Source: Polaromonas sp. CF318 (lineage in GTDB: Bacteria; Pseudomonadota; Gammaproteobacteria; Burkholderiales; Burkholderiaceae_C). Taken from it: a stretch of 50,477 nucleotides of DNA. The notes below the pieces were generated by a model. That model worked only from the letters and a program-made list of their open reading frames with translations, had not been told where the DNA came from and ran no database searches. The position numbers and the translations under genes are program-made. Location: assembly GCF_000282655.1 (NCBI RefSeq), contig NZ_AKIV01000086.1, positions 1-50,477 on the forward strand. The letters are read 5' to 3'. Below, one piece after another: positions 10,167 through 18,770 of this stretch (position 1 is the stretch's first letter; the number at the start of each line of letters is the position of its first letter).

Positions 10167-11712
10167 GCGAGGCCTCCGTCTGCGACCACAGGCCGCTCAT
10201 CCACTGCCCCACGCGTTCCACCGTGGCGTCGGCGCGCGGCAGCGAGGGCGAAAGCTGGCCCTTGGCCATCACATACAGCCGGTCGCAGATGTCGAACAGC
10301 TCCTCGAGTTCTTCACTGACCACCAGCACCGCGCAGCCGGCGTCGCGCAGCTTGAGCAGCTCGCCGCGTATCTGCGTGGCCGCGCCCACGTCCACACCCC
10401 AGGTCGGCTGCGAGACGATGAGCAGCGTGGGCTGGGCGTCGATCTCGCGGCCCATGATGAATTTCTGCAGGTTGCCGCCCGACAGCGACTTGGCCACGGC
10501 CTGCGGCCCGCCCGATTTGACCTTGTAGGCGGCGATGATGCGCTCGGCCTGCGCCTGCAGCGCGCCGCGGTTCAGCCAGCCGTTGCCGGCGACGGACTCC
10601 TTGCGCGTGAGCAGCAGGTTGCGCGCCAGCGAGAGCGAAGGCACGGCGCCGCGGCCCAGTCGCTCCTCGGGCACAAAATGCAGGCCCAGCGCGCGGCGCC
10701 GGTGCGGCCCCAGCTTGCCCACGGCCTGGCCCTTGACCACGATGGCATCGCCGGCGGCGCGGGTGTCTTCACCCGAGAGCGCGTACAGCAACTCCTTCTG
10801 GCCGTTGCCCGAGACGCCGGCAATGCCCACCACCTCGCCGGCGCGCACCTGCAGCGCCACCTGGTGCAGGTCCACGCCGAACTGTTCTTCCTTCGGCAGG
10901 TCCAGCCGCTTGACGTCCAGCACCACGGCGCCGGCGTGCAGCTCGCGGTGCTCCAGCGCCGGCGGCTCGGCGCCAATCATGAGGCGGCTTAGCGAGGCGT
11001 TGGATTCCTGGCGCGGGTCGCATTCACCCGACACCTTGCCGCCGCGCAGCACCGTGCAGGCGGTGCACAGCGCGCGAATTTCATGCAGCTTGTGGCTGAT
11101 GTACAAGATGCTGCAGCCCTGCGCGGCCAGCTGGCGCAGGGTGACAAACAGGTTTTCCACCGCCTGCGGCGTCAGCACCGAGGTCGGCTCGTCGAGGATC
11201 AGCAGCTTGGGATGGGTCAGCAGCGCGCGCACGATCTCCACGCGCTGGCGCTCGCCCACGCTGAGCGTGTGCACCGGCCGCGTCGGGTCCAGCTGCAGGC
11301 CGTAGGCCTGGGTGGTCTCGGTGATGCGTTTGGACACCTCGGCCAGGCTCAGGTGTTTGCCCAGCCCGAGCCAGACGTTTTCGGCCACGGTGAGCGTGTC
11401 GAACAGGCTGAAATGCTGGAACACCATGCTGATGCCCAGCGCCCGCGCCTCATGCGGATTGCGCACCGTCACCGGCTGGCCGTCCATGGCCACCGTGCCG
11501 GCGTCGGGCCTGACGGCGCCGTAGATGATTTTCATCAGCGTGGACTTGCCCGCCCCGTTTTCGCCCAGCACGGCGTGGATCTCGCCGGGCCGCACGGTCA
11601 GCGAAATGCCGCTGTTGGCCAGCACGCCGGGATAACTTTTGCTGATGCCCTCAAGCCGCAGCCGCGCTTGCGGCCCGGAGGGGCTGTCGTTGGGGGGCTG
11701 TGCTGCGCTCAT
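10153..11712 (-). CDS. Double-domain ABC ATPase of the BMP-type importer
   Basis: A 519-residue ATPase with two nucleotide-binding domains, RbsA/YufO-like. The first domain has Walker A GENGAGKST, signature LSVGERQRVE and Walker B LLILDEPTSVL. The second keeps LSGGNLQKFIMGREI but has a degenerate Walker A (SGNGQKELL) and SQPTWGVD where the first domain has DEPTSVL. That asymmetry is usual for sugar and nucleoside importers of this class. It heads the operon ATPase-permease-permease-binding protein. A LysR gene on the same strand ends 83 bases upstream. Confidence 0.93.
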   Translation of the reverse strand: MSAAQPPNDSPSGPQARLRLEGISKSYPGVLANSGISLTVRPGEIHAVLGENGAGKSTLMKIIYGAVRPDAGTVAMDGQPVTVRNPHEARALGISMVFQHFSLFDTLTVAENVWLGLGKHLSLAEVSKRITETTQAYGLQLDPTRPVHTLSVGERQRVEIVRALLTHPKLLILDEPTSVLTPQAVENLFVTLRQLAAQGCSILYISHKLHEIRALCTACTVLRGGKVSGECDPRQESNASLSRLMIGAEPPALEHRELHAGAVVLDVKRLDLPKEEQFGVDLHQVALQVRAGEVVGIAGVSGNGQKELLYALSGEDTRAAGDAIVVKGQAVGKLGPHRRRALGLHFVPEERLGRGAVPSLSLARNLLLTRKESVAGNGWLNRGALQAQAERIIAAYKVKSGGPQAVAKSLSGGNLQKFIMGREIDAQPTLLIVSQPTWGVDVGAATQIRGELLKLRDAGCAVLVVSEELEELFDICDRLYVMAKGQLSPSLPRADATVERVGQWMSGLWSQTEASHAPA

Positions 11713-11795
11713 TGTCTCGTGGTGTCCGTTTTTTTAAGGTCGTCGGTATTCTAGGGAGCCGGCCTCACGCTTCACGCCCCGGCCGGCGCGGGAAA

Positions 11796-12728
11796 CTATT
11801 CTTTTCGCAGCATGGACGCCACGGACTTGACCCTCTCGCGCAGCCATTTCGCGGCATTGGAGGCATGGGTGCGTTCGTGCCAGAGCTGGTAATACATCAT
11901 GCGGGGGAACTCCACCGGGCTGGGCAGTATGGCGACCGGCAGGATCGCGGCAAAACGTTCGCAATACTGGCGGCCCGTGGTCATCACCAGCAAGCTTGAT
12001 GCCACCATGGACGGCATCAGGCCGAAGTGCGGGCAGCGCACCGTGATGTTGCGCGCCAGGCCCAGCGTGTCCAGGTGCTCGTCGATCACGCCCTTGGCGC
12101 CCGGGTGCAGCGCCGAAGGCGCGATGTGCTCGGCTTCCAGCCAGCTTGCGGCATCCCAGCCGCGGCGCACCGCGGGGTGGTCCTTGGCCACCAGGCACAC
12201 CACCTCGTCGCCGAACAGGCGCGCCATGTGCAGGTCGTCGGGCGGCGCGGCCCAGTTGCCGATCACGATGTCGGCCTGGCCCTGGGCCAGCTGCGCGCGG
12301 TAGTCGGAGTCGGCCGACAGCGGCTGGATCTCGATGCGGCAGCGCGGCGCCTGCGCCTTGACCTGCGCGACCAGCTGCGGCAAAAAGAGCGGGTCCAGGT
12401 AGTCGCTGGCCGCCAGGCGGAAGGTGGTGTCGGCCGTGGCCGGGTCAAAGCCGCGGGCGTCGCTGAACAGCATGCCGGCCGCGCGCAAAATGCTGGCGGA
12501 AGGCTCAATCATGCGCAGGCCGGCATCGGTGGGCACCATGCCCGCGCCCGAACGCACCAGGATGGGGTCGCCGGCCAGCACGCGCAGGCGCTTGAGCGCC
12601 GCGCTGACGGCGGGCTGGTACATACCCAATCGGATGGCGGCGCGTGATACGCTGCGTTCAGTAAGCACGGTGTTCAAGACCCTGATGAGATGGAGGTCTA
12701 TCTTGTCGAAAAGCGCCTGGTCTTTCAT
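11796..12728 (-). CDS. LysR-family regulator next to xdhAB
   Basis: A 310-residue LysR regulator. The N-terminal helix-turn-helix contains DLHLIRVLNTVLTERSVSRA and RLGMYQPAVSAALKRLR, in the style of the NodD/NahR branch; the effector domain runs from about residue 95. It is divergent from xdhA with 69 bases between the start codons, the classical layout for a regulator of the neighbouring operon, and is followed on its own strand by the purine-type importer. Control of purine catabolism and uptake is inferred from this position. The ligand is unknown. Confidence 0.88.
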   Translation of the reverse strand: MKDQALFDKIDLHLIRVLNTVLTERSVSRAAIRLGMYQPAVSAALKRLRVLAGDPILVRSGAGMVPTDAGLRMIEPSASILRAAGMLFSDARGFDPATADTTFRLAASDYLDPLFLPQLVAQVKAQAPRCRIEIQPLSADSDYRAQLAQGQADIVIGNWAAPPDDLHMARLFGDEVVCLVAKDHPAVRRGWDAASWLEAEHIAPSALHPGAKGVIDEHLDTLGLARNITVRCPHFGLMPSMVASSLLVMTTGRQYCERFAAILPVAILPSPVEFPRMMYYQLWHERTHASNAAKWLRERVKSVASMLRKE

Positions 12729-12797
12729 ACCTTTTCACCCATGCGCTTGATATGGGCTTTGATATGCCGGGCACGGCGTGAGTGTTTAACCTGAAGC

Positions 12798-14264
12798 ATG
12801 GCTGTCCCACTTTTTTCCAGACCCATCCGCTTCATCAGGCGGGGGGAAGTTGTTTCCGTAAGCAATGTACCACCCAGCCGCACCCTGCTGGACTTGCTGC
12901 GCGAGGACCTGGCCTGCACCGGCACCAAGGAAGGCTGCGGCGAGGGCGACTGCGGCGCCTGCACCGTGGTGCTGGGCGAGGCGGCCGGCGGACAGGTCCA
13001 GTACCGCGCCATCAACAGCTGCATTCGGCTGGCGCATTCAATTGACGGCATGGCGCTGTGGACCGTCGAAGACCTAGCGAAAGACGGAACCCTGCATCCC
13101 GCGCAGCAAGCCATGGTGAATGAACACGGCTCCCAATGCGGCTTCTGCACCCCAGGCTTTGTCATGAGCCTGTTCGGCATGTACCAAAACCATGTGTGCA
13201 AGGGCGAGCCCATCAGCCGGGAACTGGCGCAGGAAGAACTCTCGGGCAATCTCTGCCGCTGCACCGGCTACCGGCCCATTCTGGACGCCGCGCAGGCCAT
13301 GGCCGCGCTGCCGCCCGTGAAGGTCGATGAAGCCGCCCTGCTGCGCCAGCTCCAGTCCCTGCGCTCGGAGCCCGGTGTGACCGAAACAGCGTACCTGGCC
13401 CCGCGCACCCTGGCCGGACTGCTGCAAGCCCGCGCGGAACAACCCGGCGCCCAGCTGGTCGCCGGCTGCACCGACGTGGGCCTCTGGGTCACCAAGATGC
13501 ACCAGGAATTCGGCCAGGTGATCGATGTCACCCGGGTCGAAGAGCTGCGGCGCATTGAACACTACCCGCACCACATCGCCATAGGCGCGGCCGTGACGCT
13601 GGCCGACGCCTATGCCGCGCTGGTGAAAGACCGGCCGCAGCTGCACAACTTCGCGGCCCGCTTTGCCGGCCTGCCGGTGCGTAATTCGGGCACCCTGGGC
13701 GGCAACGTCGCCAACGGCTCGCCGATCGGTGACTCCATGCCGCTGCTGATTGCGCTGGGCGCGAATGTGGTACTCATGAGCGTGCGCGGGCATCGCGAGA
13801 TGCCGCTGGAGAAGCTTTACACCGGCTATCGCAAGAACGTCATGGCGGCCGATGAGGTGCTGGCCTGGATCAAAGTGCCCAGGCCGCAGCCCCTGGAAGC
13901 GATGAAGGTCTACAAAATCTCCAAGCGCTATGACGACGATATCTCGGCCGTCTGCCTGGCCATCAACCTGCAAGTGCAGGACGGCAAGGTCATCGCCGCC
14001 TCGATAGGCGCGGGAGGCGTGGCCGCCACGCCGGTGCGCGCGGTGCAGACCGAAGCGGCGCTCAAGGGCCAACCCTGGACCCAGGCCACCGTGCAGCAGG
14101 CCATGGTCACCTTGCGCGCCGAGTTCTCGCCCATCTCCGACATGCGGGCTTCGGCCGCCTACCGCAGCGAGGTGCTGGGCAATTTGCTGCAGCGCTACTG
14201 GCTCGAGAGCCAGGGCTTGCAGCAGATCAACCTGGCCTCCTTCCGGCTGGAGGAGGCCGCATGA
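12798..14264 (+). CDS. xdhA: Xanthine dehydrogenase small subunit (FeS/FAD)
   Basis: A 488-residue subunit of molybdenum xanthine dehydrogenase (hypoxanthine to xanthine to urate). The plant-type [2Fe-2S] site is CTGTKEGCGEGDCGAC with its partner cysteine in NSC near residue 74. The second cluster shows CGFCTPGF and CRCTGYRPI (about residues 113-155). The FAD domain follows, with AGCTDVGLWVT and LGGNVANGSPIGDSMP. It ends in an ATGA overlap with xdhB. Electrons from the Mo centre in XdhB pass through the two clusters to FAD and NAD+. Confidence 0.95.
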   Translation: MAVPLFSRPIRFIRRGEVVSVSNVPPSRTLLDLLREDLACTGTKEGCGEGDCGACTVVLGEAAGGQVQYRAINSCIRLAHSIDGMALWTVEDLAKDGTLHPAQQAMVNEHGSQCGFCTPGFVMSLFGMYQNHVCKGEPISRELAQEELSGNLCRCTGYRPILDAAQAMAALPPVKVDEAALLRQLQSLRSEPGVTETAYLAPRTLAGLLQARAEQPGAQLVAGCTDVGLWVTKMHQEFGQVIDVTRVEELRRIEHYPHHIAIGAAVTLADAYAALVKDRPQLHNFAARFAGLPVRNSGTLGGNVANGSPIGDSMPLLIALGANVVLMSVRGHREMPLEKLYTGYRKNVMAADEVLAWIKVPRPQPLEAMKVYKISKRYDDDISAVCLAINLQVQDGKVIAASIGAGGVAATPVRAVQTEAALKGQPWTQATVQQAMVTLRAEFSPISDMRASAAYRSEVLGNLLQRYWLESQGLQQINLASFRLEEAA

Positions 14265-16705
14265 ATGCCAAGGACATATCCATGAGCCGCGACGTGGTGG
14301 CCGACCCGGCCGTGCGCACGGCCAACGCCCACGCCGACGGCGTGCCGCCCGCCGACCCGGCCGAGAAAACTTCGCTGGCCCGCCAGCCCGCCGGCGCGCG
14401 CGCGGCCGGCCGATCCACCCCGCATGAAAGCGCGCGCGCGCAGGTGGCCGGCGCCGCCACCTATGTCGACGACATTCCCGAACTGCGCGGCACGCTGCAT
14501 GCCGCGCCCATACTTTCCAGCGTAGCGCACGGCCGCCTGCTGGGCGTGGACACGGCCGCGGCCCTGGCCATGCCCGGTGTGCGTGACGTGATCCTCGCGC
14601 GCGACATCCCGGGCGACCCGGTGCTGGGCAATTTCTCGCATGACGAGTCGGTGTTCGCGCAAGAGACTGTGCAGCACATAGGCCAGGTCATAGGCGTGGT
14701 GGTGGCTGACACTGTGATGCAGGCGCGCCGCGCCGCGCGCAAGGTGGTGTGCAACATCCAGCCCCTGCCCGCCCTGCTCAAGGCCCAGGACGCGCTCAAG
14801 GCTGAAAGTTATGTGCTACCACCGGTCTTTGTGAAACGCGGCGACGCGGCGGCCGCCCTCAAAAAAGCCGCCCACCGGTTGCAGGGCACGCTCGAAGTCG
14901 GCGGCCAGGAACACTTCTACCTCGAAGGCCAGGTCGCCTACGTCGTGCCGCAGGAGCAGCAGCAATGGCTGGTCTATTCCAGCACCCAGCACCCCGGCGA
15001 GATCCAGCACTGGGTGTCGCACGCGCTGGGCATTGCCAACCATGCGGTCCGCGTCGAATGCCGGCGCATGGGCGGCGGCTTCGGCGGCAAGGAAACCCAG
15101 TCGGGCCAGATGGCCGTGTGGGCCGCGATTGCCGCCCACAAGCTGCATTGCCCCGTCAAGCTGCGGCTGGACCGCGACGACGACTTTATGGTCACCGGCA
15201 AGCGGCACCCCTTCGCCTATGAATACGACGTGGGTTTTGACAACAGCGGCCGGCTCACCGGCCTCAAGCTCATGATGGCAGTGAATTGCGGCTTTAGCGC
15301 CGACCTTTCAGGCCCGGTGGCCGACCGCGCCGTCTTCCATGCCGACAACGCCTACTTCCTCGAAGACGTGGAGATTGCCTCCTACCGCTGCAAGACCAAC
15401 ACCCAGAGCAACACCGCCTTCCGCGGCTTCGGCGGCCCGCAGGGCATGATCGTGATCGAGGCCATCATGGGCGACATCGCGCGCACCCTGGGCCTGGACC
15501 CGCTGGACGTGCGCAGGCGCAACCTGTACAGCGACGAAGTCGTCGCAGCGGCGAACGCGATCGCGCCGGAACGGCGCCGCGATACGACGCACTACCAGAT
15601 GAAAGTCGAGGACAACATCCTCGAACCGCTACTGAGGCGGCTGGAGGCAAGCTCTCAGTACCGGCAACGCCGCAAAGCGATTGCCGCCTGGAACCAGCAA
15701 AGCCAGGTCATCCAGCGCGGCATCGCCCTCACCCCCGTCAAGTTCGGCATCTCCTTCACCGCCACGCTGTTCAACCAGGCCGGCGCGCTGGTGCACGTCT
15801 ATACCGACGGCAGCGTGCAGGTGAACCACGGTGGCACCGAAATGGGCCAGGGCCTGAACACCAAGGTCGCGCAGATCGTGGCCGACGAACTCGGCGTGCC
15901 CCTTGCCCAGGTGCTGGCCACCGCCAGCGACACCAGCAAGGTCCCCAACGCATCGGCCACCGCCGCCTCGGCCGGCACCGACCTCAACGCCCGCGCCGCG
16001 CAGTACGCCGCCCGCAATGTGCGCGACAACCTCGCGCAGTTTGTCGCCGGTCTGGACCGCTGCGGCGCGGGCGCCGTGCAATTTGAAAACGGTCAAGTCG
16101 TCACGCCCGCAGGCGCGCGGCCCTTTACCGAAGTCGTGAAGCTGGCCTATGCCAACCGCATACAACTGTGGAGCGACGGTTTTTACCGCACGCCGAAAAT
16201 CCACTACGACAAGACCACCCTGACCGGCCGGCCGTTTTATTACTTCGCCTACGGCGCGGCCTGCACCGAGGTCGCCATAGATACGCTGACCGGCGAAAGC
16301 CGCGTGCTCAAGGTCGACATCCTGCACGACGTGGGTACTAGCATCAACCCGGCCATAGACATAGGCCAGATCGAAGGTGGTTTTATCCAGGGCATGGGCT
16401 GGCTCACCACTGAACAACTGGTGTGGAACGATAAAGGCCTGCTCAGCACCCACGCACCCAGCACCTACAAAATCCCCGCCACCGGCGACGTGCCCGAACA
16501 TTTCAAGGTCGATTTCTGGCCCGAGCCGAATCGCGAAGACAACGTCTTCGGCAGCAAGGCCGTGGGCGAGCCGCCGCTGATGCTGGCGATCAGTGTGTAT
16601 GAGGCGCTGCGAGATGCGATTGCCTTTGCACGACCGGGACAGGCCGTCGCGCTGGAGGCGCCTGCCACGCCGGAGCATGTGCTCAAGGCGCTGGGCGGGA
16701 CCTGA
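14261..16705 (+). CDS. xdhB: Xanthine dehydrogenase molybdopterin-binding subunit
   Basis: An 814-residue large subunit carrying the molybdenum cofactor. After a variable N-terminal 55 residues the conserved domain begins with HESARAQVAGAATYVDDIPE. Cofactor and substrate motifs are visible: RRMGGGFGGKE, NTAFRGFGGPQGM, HGGTEMGQGLNTKVAQ and the C-terminal GSKAVGEPPLMLA containing the catalytic glutamate. The gene starts inside the end of xdhA (ATGA). The maturation factor XdhC, often the third gene of this operon, is not here but at 48773-49609. A small convergent gene lies 12 bases downstream. Confidence 0.95.
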   Translation: MNAKDISMSRDVVADPAVRTANAHADGVPPADPAEKTSLARQPAGARAAGRSTPHESARAQVAGAATYVDDIPELRGTLHAAPILSSVAHGRLLGVDTAAALAMPGVRDVILARDIPGDPVLGNFSHDESVFAQETVQHIGQVIGVVVADTVMQARRAARKVVCNIQPLPALLKAQDALKAESYVLPPVFVKRGDAAAALKKAAHRLQGTLEVGGQEHFYLEGQVAYVVPQEQQQWLVYSSTQHPGEIQHWVSHALGIANHAVRVECRRMGGGFGGKETQSGQMAVWAAIAAHKLHCPVKLRLDRDDDFMVTGKRHPFAYEYDVGFDNSGRLTGLKLMMAVNCGFSADLSGPVADRAVFHADNAYFLEDVEIASYRCKTNTQSNTAFRGFGGPQGMIVIEAIMGDIARTLGLDPLDVRRRNLYSDEVVAAANAIAPERRRDTTHYQMKVEDNILEPLLRRLEASSQYRQRRKAIAAWNQQSQVIQRGIALTPVKFGISFTATLFNQAGALVHVYTDGSVQVNHGGTEMGQGLNTKVAQIVADELGVPLAQVLATASDTSKVPNASATAASAGTDLNARAAQYAARNVRDNLAQFVAGLDRCGAGAVQFENGQVVTPAGARPFTEVVKLAYANRIQLWSDGFYRTPKIHYDKTTLTGRPFYYFAYGAACTEVAIDTLTGESRVLKVDILHDVGTSINPAIDIGQIEGGFIQGMGWLTTEQLVWNDKGLLSTHAPSTYKIPATGDVPEHFKVDFWPEPNREDNVFGSKAVGEPPLMLAISVYEALRDAIAFARPGQAVALEAPATPEHVLKALGGT

Positions 16706-16717
16706 ACAAAGCGGGGT

Positions 16718-17074
16718 TCAGGCAGCTCGGTACATCCCCGAATCCCCACGCACCCCCAGCTTTTTCCTGAAAGCCTGGATATCAAAGCCCTCGCTGGCAA
16801 GCCGCTTTTGCATCACGGCCTGGGCGGCGGCCACGGCATCGGCATTGGCCCACTCCACCACGGTCACCACGTCGAACTCGCTGCTGTCGCCGGTTTGGGT
16901 CAGCACGTGTTTTTGCAGGCAGCCCGGTTGCTCGCCCAGCATGCGCTGGACCTGGTGAATGCGCTCGACAAAAGCGGAGATGGACTGCGATGGCACGACA
17001 AATTTGTCGACGCGGAACACGGAGGCGGAAGAGGAGGTGGAAGAGGAAGCGGGGCTGGATGAATCGCTGGACAT
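16718..17074 (-). CDS. Antibiotic-biosynthesis-monooxygenase-fold protein, SoxR-controlled
   Basis: A 118-residue protein with a Ser-rich N-terminus (about 20 residues) and one ferredoxin-like ABM domain (about residues 22-90), whose core reads VDKFVVPSQSISAFVERIHQ and FDVVTVVEWANADAV. The ATG at 17074 has a strong AAAGGAG eight bases upstream. The gene is divergent from soxR, and the shared intergenic region carries a SoxR box inside a promoter with a 19-bp spacer that reads towards this gene. I infer induction by redox-cycling compounds and a role in quinone or antibiotic detoxification. Pseudomonas aeruginosa has, to my knowledge, a similar SoxR-linked small monooxygenase. Confidence 0.82.
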   Translation of the reverse strand: MSSDSSSPASSSTSSSASVFRVDKFVVPSQSISAFVERIHQVQRMLGEQPGCLQKHVLTQTGDSSEFDVVTVVEWANADAVAAAQAVMQKRLASEGFDIQAFRKKLGVRGDSGMYRAA

Positions 17075-17125
17075 GGAAACAACTCCTTTGAAAAAAGCGG
17101 GCCGATTGGCTCGCAAAAGCAGGAG

Positions 17126-17154
17126 TCTAGAACCTCAAGTAAAGTTGAGGTCAA
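17126..17154 (-). promoter_or_regulatory. SoxR box and MerR-type promoter
   Basis: Positions 17133-17150 read CCTCAAGTAAAGTTGAGG, almost identical to the E. coli soxS operator. On the minus strand a -35 element TTGACC (17154-17149) and a -10-like TAGACT (17129-17124) are separated by 19 bases, the over-long spacer typical of promoters that MerR-family activators untwist. The box lies between the monooxygenase gene (17074) and soxR (17177) and probably also autoregulates soxR. Confidence 0.88.
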
Positions 17155-17176
17155 GCATTTTTTTGCAAGGAAATCC

Positions 17177-17656
17177 ATGGGCACGGAACTGGAACAGGCC
17201 GGCATCTTCCCCACGCTCTCGGTCGGCGACATGGCGCGCCGCAGCGGCGTGGCGGTTTCAACCCTGCACTTTTATGAAACCAAGGGGCTGATCAGCAGCA
17301 CCCGCACCGAGGGCAACCAGCGACGCTATGCGCGCGAGATGCTGCGCCGTGTGGCTTTTGTGCGTGTGGCGCAGCGGGTCGGCATCGCGCTGGCCGACAT
17401 CGAGGCGGCCCTGTCCACCCTGCCCGCCAGGGCCGCGCCCAGCCGCGCCGACTGGGAGCGCCTGTCGGCCGCCTGGCGCGCCGACCTCGACGAGCGCATG
17501 GCGCAACTCAAGAAACTGCGCGACACGCTGGACGACTGCATAGGCTGCGGCTGCCTGTCGATCGACAAATGCCGGCTGCGCAATCCTTATGACAAGCTGG
17601 GGGAACAGGGCACGGGGCCGCAGCGCTTGTGGGTGAGGCGGCGGGATGGCGCTTAG
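17177..17656 (+). CDS. soxR: Redox-sensing MerR-family activator SoxR
   Basis: A 159-residue MerR-type regulator. The helix-turn-helix (about residues 13-50) includes VGDMARRSGVAVSTLHFYE; a dimerisation helix follows. The [2Fe-2S] sensor loop has Cys121, Cys124, Cys126 and Cys132 in CIGCGCLSIDKC, diagnostic for SoxR. It senses redox-active molecules by oxidation of the cluster. As is common outside enterics, there is no soxS; SoxR faces its likely target directly. Confidence 0.95.
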   Translation: MGTELEQAGIFPTLSVGDMARRSGVAVSTLHFYETKGLISSTRTEGNQRRYAREMLRRVAFVRVAQRVGIALADIEAALSTLPARAAPSRADWERLSAAWRADLDERMAQLKKLRDTLDDCIGCGCLSIDKCRLRNPYDKLGEQGTGPQRLWVRRRDGA

Positions 17657-17664
17657 AGACTGAA

Positions 17665-17757
17665 TTTATCCACAGATTTCGCAGATTTACACAGACTAAA
17701 ACCAGAAGTTTGTATTTGTCTTATCTGCGTAAATCTGCGAAATCTGCGGATATAAAA
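17665..17757. repeat. Palindromic intergenic repeat, copy B
   Basis: It lies between the convergent ends of soxR and a LysR gene. The left arm (17665-17696) has units ATCCACAGATT, TCGCAGATT and TACACAGAC; the right arm (17718-17757) is the reverse-complementary ATCTGCGTAA, ATCTGCGAA and ATCTGCGGAT. The loop contains GAAGTTTGTATTTGTCTT. The whole element aligns with the reverse complement of copy C, including the loop. Confidence 0.85.
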
Positions 17758-17765
17758 CTGCCCCT

Positions 17766-18668
17766 TCATCCCTCAGAGAACAGCGTCACGATGGTCTGCC
17801 GCATCCACCGGTTGCCGGGGTCCGACTCAAACCGTTTGCTCCAGTGCAGCGACACCGTGAAGTCGCGCAGGGGAAACGGCGGCTCGATGATGATGTAGTT
17901 GTCCGTTGCCGCGAATATCCTGGCGATGTTCCGCGGCATGACCACCGCGAGGTCGGTGGCCTGGACGATGGAGGGCAGCACCATGAAATGTTCCGTCGTC
18001 AGGCGCAGCCGGTCTTCCAGCTGCAGCATTTGCAGGATGCGCAACGTGTCGGAGTGGGTGCGCACCGCCACGAACTCCAGCTGGCGCAGCGCATCCAGCA
18101 AGGCCTGGCCGCCGCGCCGCGAGCCGGCAAAGGGGTGGCCCGCGCGCAGCAGCACCACATAACGGTCCTTGAGCAGCTGCACGCGCTGGGTGTCCTTGAC
18201 CGTGGGCAGAAAGCCAAAGGCAAAGTCGATGCGCCCGCTGTCCAGCGACGCGGCAATCTCGCCGCGGGCCACGGGTGAGGTCTCGATGCGCACGCCGGGT
18301 GCCTGCCGGCGCAATGCCACCATCAGGTCCGGCAGGAAGCGGCCCTCGCCGATGTCGCTCATGTGGATACGGAACACCTTGCGCGATTGCAGCGGTTCAA
18401 ACAGCACCGACTCATTGAGCGCCTGCTCCAGCGTGGCCAGCGCGCTGCGCACCGCGTCGGCCAGCCTGTCGGCCTTGGGTGTGGGCTGCACGCCGCCGCC
18501 GGCCCGCACAAACAGCGGGTCCTTGATCAGCAGCCGCAGGCGCGTCAGGCCCTGGCTGGCGGCGGGCTGCGTCAGGTCCAGCATTTCTGCCGCGCGGCTG
18601 ACGTTGCGGGTGCGATAGACCGCGTCGAACAGCCTAAGCAAATTCAGGTCTATGTCTTTTATATGCAT
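17766..18668 (-). CDS. LysR-family regulator of the ior cluster
   Basis: A 300-residue LysR regulator. MHIKDIDLNLLRLFDAVYRT starts the winged helix-turn-helix and LDLTQPAASQGLTRLR is the recognition region; the NodD/LeuO-type effector domain covers about residues 90-295. The ATG at 18668 was preferred because it gives the standard LysR N-terminus. It is divergent from iorA with a 102-base AT-rich gap holding repeated ATAGTTTTT / TTGATAG motifs that could be its operator. Control of the iorA-iorB-Bug-thioesterase genes is inferred. Confidence 0.88.
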   Translation of the reverse strand: MHIKDIDLNLLRLFDAVYRTRNVSRAAEMLDLTQPAASQGLTRLRLLIKDPLFVRAGGGVQPTPKADRLADAVRSALATLEQALNESVLFEPLQSRKVFRIHMSDIGEGRFLPDLMVALRRQAPGVRIETSPVARGEIAASLDSGRIDFAFGFLPTVKDTQRVQLLKDRYVVLLRAGHPFAGSRRGGQALLDALRQLEFVAVRTHSDTLRILQMLQLEDRLRLTTEHFMVLPSIVQATDLAVVMPRNIARIFAATDNYIIIEPPFPLRDFTVSLHWSKRFESDPGNRWMRQTIVTLFSEG

Positions 18669-18770
18669 TGAATGAATACTAGATAGTTTTTCTATTTTAT
18701 TGATTGATAGTTTCCCGAAGGCCAAACTCCAGACTCCCCACAAGAGAACAAAGCAATCAGGAGACAGGCC

